Notes under the pieces: model-generated
Told to the model about the DNA's origin: nothing
Databases searched by the model: none
The model's input: the letters and a program-made list of their open reading frames with translations, nothing else
Shown: positions 60,263 through 64,000 of the stretch, piece by piece
Numbering within the stretch: the first letter of the stretch is position 1
Layout of the letters: each line of letters opens with the position of its first letter
Assembly: GCA_019635535.1 (NCBI GenBank)
Contig: JAHBZH010000001.1
Span: forward strand, 937,001-1,001,000
Source of the DNA: Sphingomonas sp.
GTDB taxonomy: Bacteria > Pseudomonadota > Alphaproteobacteria > Sphingomonadales > Sphingomonadaceae
Direction: 5' to 3'
Length of the DNA: 64,000 bases
Position numbers and translations under genes: made by a program

Positions 60263-60664
60263 ATGACGCAAGCGAATGTGGCTCTGATCCGGGGGATTTA
60301 CGACGGCTTCGCGGCCGGCGATGTCGGCGCGGTGCTGGGCGCGATGCAGCCCGGCATCGTGTGGAACGAGGCCGAGAATTTCCCCTATGCGGACGGCAAT
60401 CCCTATGTCGGGCCGCAGGCGGTGGCCGAGGGCGTGTTCGCGCGCTGCGTCGGCGAGTGGGACGGCTTCGCGGTGGCGATCGACGAGATTCTCGACGCCG
60501 GCGACACGATCGTCGCGCTCGGCCGCTATCACGGCACGCACAAGGCGACCGGCGTGCCGATGAAGGCGCAGCTCGTCCATGTCTGGCGGGTCGCGAACGG
60601 CAAGGTCGCCGCCTTCCAGCAATATGCCGATACCTTGCAGGTCGCGCGGGCGTCGGGGGGCTAA
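60263..60664 (+). CDS. SnoaL-like/NTF2-fold protein
   Basis: 133 residues from ATG 60263. NTF2-like features: NVALIRGIYDGFAAGDVGAVLGAMQPGIVWNE, with VGPQAVAEGVFARCVGEWDGFAVAIDEILDAGDTIVALGRYHGTHKATG and VHVWRVANGKVAAFQQYAD. Such small ketosteroid-isomerase-like proteins have varied roles and no function can be assigned here. Divergent from hrpB, with 81 nt between them. Confidence 0.85.
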   Translation: MTQANVALIRGIYDGFAAGDVGAVLGAMQPGIVWNEAENFPYADGNPYVGPQAVAEGVFARCVGEWDGFAVAIDEILDAGDTIVALGRYHGTHKATGVPMKAQLVHVWRVANGKVAAFQQYADTLQVARASGG

Positions 60665-60677
60665 GGGTTGCTTGGTA

Positions 60678-60787
60678 TCTGTTTCAGCAAGGCTGAAACA
60701 GACGCGGCGCCGGCCCGCACCCCCACCCGGCCTCCCAATTCACGTTACTGTCGTTGGGAGGCCGGGTGGGCGTCCGGGCCGGCGCCG
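60678..60787. repeat. Two adjacent perfect or near-perfect hairpins
   Basis: TCTGTTTCAGC (60678-60688), loop AAG, GCTGAAACAGA (60692-60702), followed at once by a 34-bp inverted repeat (60705-60738 and 60754-60787, 32 of 34 positions paired, 15-nt loop). They end the plus-strand NTF2 gene and face the end of the minus-strand gene at 60811. The large arm begins CGGCGCCGGCCCG and is a typical extragenic palindromic element. Confidence 0.75.
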
Positions 60788-60810
60788 AAGCGCCGAAGCT
60801 GAAAACGGCC

Positions 60811-61008
60811 CTAGAAATCCACCCATTCGGTGCCGCCGGGCCAGAAATGGTCCTCGATCCGGTCGCCCAGCCAGACGATGGCCGACAGGATCAGCGCGAG
60901 CCCCACAAGGTTGAGCAGGATCACAGCGCCGAACGCGACATAGGGATGGAACAGCCCGACGCGGTCGAAGCCGTTCTTCATCGGCGCGCGGGTCGGGCGG
61001 CGGCGCAT
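60811..61008 (-). CDS. Small single-span membrane protein
   Basis: 65 residues from ATG 61008, overlapping the polyprenyl synthase stop (TGATG). A central helix (VAFGAVILLNLVGLALILSAIVWLG) is flanked by a basic N-terminus and acidic C-terminus (DRIEDHFWPGGTEWVDF). Family unknown. It is translationally coupled downstream of the polyprenyl diphosphate synthase gene. Confidence 0.6.
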   Translation of the reverse strand: MRRRPTRAPMKNGFDRVGLFHPYVAFGAVILLNLVGLALILSAIVWLGDRIEDHFWPGGTEWVDF

Positions 61009-62021
61009 CAATAGGCCCGCTGGATCGCGAACTGCACCGCCTCGGTCAGCGCCGCTTTGGCGCGGCCGGCGGGGAACGGGCCGAGCGCGTCGAGCGCGCG
61101 GCGGCCGTAATGGCGCGCGCGCTCCAGCGTGTCGTCGAGCGCGCCGGTCGCGCGGAGCAGCGCCGTGGCGTGGGCGAGATCGGCGTCGGTCGCACGTTCG
61201 CCGCTCATCGCCGCGCGCCAGAAGGCGCGGTCCCCGTCCTGCCCGCGCGCATAAGCGAGGATGACCGGCAAGGTGACCTTGCCGTCGCGGAAATCGTCAC
61301 CCACGCCCTTGCCCATCGTCGCGGCATCGGAGGCGTAGTCGATCGCGTCGTCGATCAGCTGGAAGGCGATGCCCAGATTGCGGCCATAGGCGTCCAGCGT
61401 CTCCTCCGTCGCCTCGTCGCGCTCGGCGACCACCGCCGCGATCCGGCAGGCGGCGGCGAAGAGCGCGGCGGTCTTGGCGGCGATGATGTCCAGATACTGG
61501 TCCTCGCCCGTCTCGATCCGGCGCTGGGCGGTAAGCTGGTTCACCTCGCCCTCGGCGATCACGCTGGAGGCGCGCGACAGGATCTTCAGCACCTTGAGGC
61601 TGCCGTCCTCGACCATCAGCTCGAAGCTGCGCGAGAAGAGGAAATCGCCGACCAGCACGCTCGCCGGATTGCCCCAGATGATGTTGGCGGTGCGCTTGCC
61701 GCGCCGCAGGCCCGAGCCGTCGACGACATCGTCGTGGAGCAGGGTGGCGGTGTGGATGAACTCGACCGCGGCGGCGAGCTTGTGGTGGCGCGTGCCGGGA
61801 TAATCGAGCAAACGGGCGCAGGCGAGGGTGAGCATCGGGCGCATCCGCTTGCCGCCGCCGGCGATCAGGTGGCCGGCCAGCTCCGGGATCAGCGCCACCT
61901 CGCTCTGCATGCGATCGAGGATGACCGCGTTGACCTGGTTGAGATCGGCCGCGACGAGCTGGATCATCGGATCGAGCGAGGGCGCGGGGCCGGGGGCGAG
62001 CGGGAGGACGGACGCACTCAT
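61008..62021 (-). CDS. Polyprenyl diphosphate synthase (octaprenyl/decaprenyl type)
   Basis: 337 residues from ATG 62021 (the start is not well defined by a ribosome site). First Asp-rich motif DDVVD at 97-101 within HDDVVDGSGLRRGK, second QLIDDAIDY, and GGGKRMRP at 55-62 binding IPP. It elongates isoprenoid chains for ubiquinone side chains (probably C50, ubiquinone-10, as usual in sphingomonads; chain length not proven). Confidence 0.94.
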   Translation of the reverse strand: MSASVLPLAPGPAPSLDPMIQLVAADLNQVNAVILDRMQSEVALIPELAGHLIAGGGKRMRPMLTLACARLLDYPGTRHHKLAAAVEFIHTATLLHDDVVDGSGLRRGKRTANIIWGNPASVLVGDFLFSRSFELMVEDGSLKVLKILSRASSVIAEGEVNQLTAQRRIETGEDQYLDIIAAKTAALFAAACRIAAVVAERDEATEETLDAYGRNLGIAFQLIDDAIDYASDAATMGKGVGDDFRDGKVTLPVILAYARGQDGDRAFWRAAMSGERATDADLAHATALLRATGALDDTLERARHYGRRALDALGPFPAGRAKAALTEAVQFAIQRAY

Positions 62022-62069
62022 GGCGCGCGCTGTGCGCCCGCGAGAAGCCAAAGGCAAGTGGGAGGGGAG

Positions 62070-62222
62070 CAGCTCAAGCCGTCATCGCGAGGCGCGACAG
62101 ATGAGCAGGTGTGAACGTCCCCCGGACGTTCACAGCCGTGTCCGGGGGACACGGCGACCTACTCATGTGGCGATCCAGAGTCCCGGCTGGATTGCCGCGC
62201 CCTTCGGGCTCGCAATGACGAA
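62070..62222. repeat. Extragenic palindromic repeat region
   Basis: No gene. GTGAACGTCCCCCGGACGTTCAC (62111-62133) is a near-perfect hairpin, followed by a complementary CCGTGTCCGGGGGACACGG stem and by TGGATTGCCGCGCCC...GCTCGCAATGACG, the recognisable half of the widespread CGTCATTGCGAGC...GGCAATCCAG repeat family. It separates the histidine kinase from the isoprenoid gene. Confidence 0.55.
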
Positions 62223-62228
62223 CAAGGG

Positions 62229-63644
62229 TCAGCGCCGGCCCGGGTTCAGCACCAAGGCCGTCATCTCCGCGACCGGGAGTTTCAGCCGGGCCATCAGGCC
62301 GCCCAGATCCTCGCTTTCCTCCAGCGCGACCGAGCCGCCGTAGATTTCGGCGACGTCGCGGACGATGGCGAGGCCGAGGCCGGTGCCGGGCTTGCCGGTG
62401 TCCAATCGGGCGCCGCGGTCGAAGATCGCGGCACGCTGCGCCTCGGGGATGCCGGGGCCGTCATCCTCGATCTCGATCTCCACGACATCGGGCGCGGCCT
62501 TCACCGTCACGAAGACGCGGCCACCGCCATATTTGGCGGCATTCTCGATCAGATTGCCGAGCATCTCGTCGAGATCCTGCCGCTCGACCCGGACGATCGC
62601 ATGTTTGTCGCCGCAAATGTCGACCGTGACATGCTCGTAGAGGCGGCTGACCGCGCGCTCGACCGATTGCAGGCTGGGCCAGACCTCGGCGCGGGCCTGG
62701 GCATTGGCGCGCCGGCCGATGGCGCGGGCGCGGGCGAGATGGTGATCGACCTGGCGGCGCATCGTGCGCGCCTCGCGGATCACCGTGTCGGCGAGATCGG
62801 GCGCATGGGCGGTGGCATCGTTGGTGATGACGGTCAGCGGCGTCTTCAGCGCATGGGCGAGATTGCCGGCATGGCGGCGCGCCTCCTCCGCCTGCGTCTC
62901 GTTATGCTCGAGCAGCGCGTTCAGCTCCTCGGTCAGCGGCTCGATCTCGCGCGGGAGCTGTTCGTCGATCCGCGACTTCTCGCCCGAGCGGATCGCGACG
63001 ATCGCCCGGCGCATTCGCCGGAGCGGCCACAGGCCGTAGATCGCCTGGAGCGCGCCGAGCACGATGAGGCCGAGCCCCAATATGCCGAAGGAGCGCACCA
63101 GCGTCTTGCGCAGCACGCCGATCTGCTGATCGAGCGCGTCGCGGTTCTGGGCGAGCTGGAAGCGCCAGCGCACCGCCGAGCCGGGCAGGCGCACGTCGCG
63201 CTCGATCACGCGCAGCCGCTCCATCGGGAATTCGTCGCTGTCGTAGAGATGGATGCCGCTGTCGCTGTAGGAGGGGCCGACGGTGAGCCGCCGGTCCCAC
63301 AGCGAGCGCGACGGGAAGGGATCGAAGCCCTCGCCGCTGATTTGGTAATAGAGGCCCGAATAGGGCTCCAGGAAGCGCTGGTCGGCGGGCGCGCGGTTGA
63401 ACAGCACCTCGCCTTCCGGGCCGATCTCCGCCGCGGCGACCATGGAGGTCAGCACATAATCGAGCTGCGAATCGAAATTGTCGGTGATCGCCGACGTCAG
63501 CACGCGGTCGAGCGTGAAGCCGCCGACGCCGAGCAGCAGCGCGATCCACAGCGCCGAAACGCCGATCATCCGGCGCGTCAGCGATCCCGCGCCGCGCGGA
63601 CGGAAGCGCACCAGGAAGCGCCGCGAGATATCGAATAGCTTCAT
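62229..63644 (-). CDS. Sensor histidine kinase (OmpR-partner type)
   Basis: 471 residues from ATG 63644. Membrane segments at ~25-45 (RMIGVSALWIALLLGVGGFTL) and ~185-210 flank a periplasmic sensor domain (~45-185). A short HAMP-like linker leads to the dimerisation domain (AGNLAHALKTPLTVI; the phospho-His is the His of NLAHALK) and the ATPase with ENAAKYGGG (N box), DDGPGIPE, GTGLGLAIV. The partner regulator is at 63752-64000 upstream on the same strand. Confidence 0.94.
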   Translation of the reverse strand: MKLFDISRRFLVRFRPRGAGSLTRRMIGVSALWIALLLGVGGFTLDRVLTSAITDNFDSQLDYVLTSMVAAAEIGPEGEVLFNRAPADQRFLEPYSGLYYQISGEGFDPFPSRSLWDRRLTVGPSYSDSGIHLYDSDEFPMERLRVIERDVRLPGSAVRWRFQLAQNRDALDQQIGVLRKTLVRSFGILGLGLIVLGALQAIYGLWPLRRMRRAIVAIRSGEKSRIDEQLPREIEPLTEELNALLEHNETQAEEARRHAGNLAHALKTPLTVITNDATAHAPDLADTVIREARTMRRQVDHHLARARAIGRRANAQARAEVWPSLQSVERAVSRLYEHVTVDICGDKHAIVRVERQDLDEMLGNLIENAAKYGGGRVFVTVKAAPDVVEIEIEDDGPGIPEAQRAAIFDRGARLDTGKPGTGLGLAIVRDVAEIYGGSVALEESEDLGGLMARLKLPVAEMTALVLNPGRR

Positions 63645-63662
63645 CGCCGGATCGTCATCGCC

Positions 63663-63748
63663 TGCCCCCGCTGTCGGGGGCATGACGCGCGGCGCATGAA
63701 CATCGCCTGAGGGCGCACACCCCCGGCCGTCGGGGACCGGGGGCGCAC
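63663..63748. repeat. GC hairpins between response regulator and kinase genes
   Basis: TGCCCCCG/CGGGGGCA (63663-63670 and 63675-63682) is a perfect 8-bp stem with loop CTGT. A second CCCCGG/CCGGGG pairing occurs at about 63721-63742. They lie inside the two-component operon; no T-tract follows, so they probably do not end transcription. Confidence 0.5.
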
Positions 63749-63751
63749 GCC

Positions 63752-64000
63752 CTAACCCCTCGGGTCCTCGAGCGAATAGCCGAGGCCGCGGATGGTGGTG
63801 ATGACGTCGGGGCCGAGCTTCTTGCGGATGCGCGTCACGAACACCTCGATCGTGTTCGAATCGCGATCGAAATCCTGGTCGTAGATATGCTCGATCAGCT
63901 CGGTGCGGCTGACCACCTTGCCCTTGTGGTGCATCAGGTAGGACAGCAATTTATATTCCTGCGCCGTCAGCTTCACCGGCTCGCCGTCCAGCGTCACCTT
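63752..64000 (-). CDS. OmpR-family response regulator (5' end outside window)
   Basis: At least 82 residues; the reading frame is open to the window edge, so the receiver domain is missing. The visible part is the OmpR/PhoB winged helix (LTAQEYKLLSYLMHHKGKVVSRTELIEHIYD, DSNTIEVFVTRIRKKLG, TIRGLGYSLE). It precedes the histidine kinase on the same strand, a standard cognate pair. Stop at 63752. Confidence 0.92.
   Translation of the reverse strand, partial: KVTLDGEPVKLTAQEYKLLSYLMHHKGKVVSRTELIEHIYDQDFDRDSNTIEVFVTRIRKKLGPDVITTIRGLGYSLEDPRG

Overview
The window is GC-rich, densely packed alphaproteobacterial chromosome. Protein families, the many small Sphingomonas-type lipoproteins and the extragenic palindromic repeats point to Sphingomonadales (a Sphingomonas- or Sphingosinicella-like organism). 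This is an inference from gene content; no 16S rRNA gene is present. No CRISPR array, rRNA or complete insertion sequence was seen. Two tRNA genes are present (Ala-CGC and Pro-CGG).

Layout. Positions 1-8.2 kb hold a truncated lipoprotein, a Tat-exported ABM-domain protein, ptsP (EI-Ntr), a RodZ-like membrane HTH protein, a CpoB/YbgF-like periplasmic protein and tilS, followed on the other strand by a VOC protein and three consecutive DUF3617 lipoproteins. Positions 8.2-18.5 kb hold uvrB, two small membrane proteins, a TetR regulator with a clear palindromic operator, a Tat-type amidohydrolase, two paralogous lipoproteins, a tiny ORF behind a perfect Shine-Dalgarno sequence, a histone-H1-like protein, purA and a methyltransferase. 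Positions 18.5-24.7 kb hold a yihY-fabI-acyP operon, a DnaJ-like chaperone, and pdxH-CDF transporter-PhzF with ATGA overlaps. Positions 24.7-28.9 kb hold an HxlR regulator divergent from a VOC/GST/DUF1428/VOC/PhnB cassette. Positions 29-37 kb hold a YbaL-type antiporter, a YbaK deacylase, a hemerythrin, an MDR reductase, the two tRNAs, a TIR-domain membrane protein, an FprA-type reductase and a PHA-granule protein. Positions 37-41.7 kb hold a TadE/TadE/TadG pilus-assembly cluster, an M15 peptidase and an MliC lipoprotein. Positions 41.7-46.1 kb hold a TonB-dependent receptor between a decayed copy of the lepA 5' end and intact lepA.

The region 46.2-49.3 kb is visibly AT-richer than its surroundings and carries two genes: a 760-aa protein with a PD-(D/E)XK-like N-terminus fused to a DGQHR (DndB/ParB-like) domain, and a D12-class (Dam-like) adenine methyltransferase that starts at its stop codon. 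It looks like a compact, horizontally acquired modification/defence cassette and is the strongest candidate for an undescribed system here.

After it come a sphingomonad protein of unknown function whose coding sequence has absorbed several extragenic repeats, an M1 peptidase, a GGDEF-EAL enzyme, a second TetR regulator with its operator, small exported proteins, hrpB (also carrying an in-frame repeat insertion), an NTF2-like protein, a polyprenyl diphosphate synthase and a two-component system cut by the window end.
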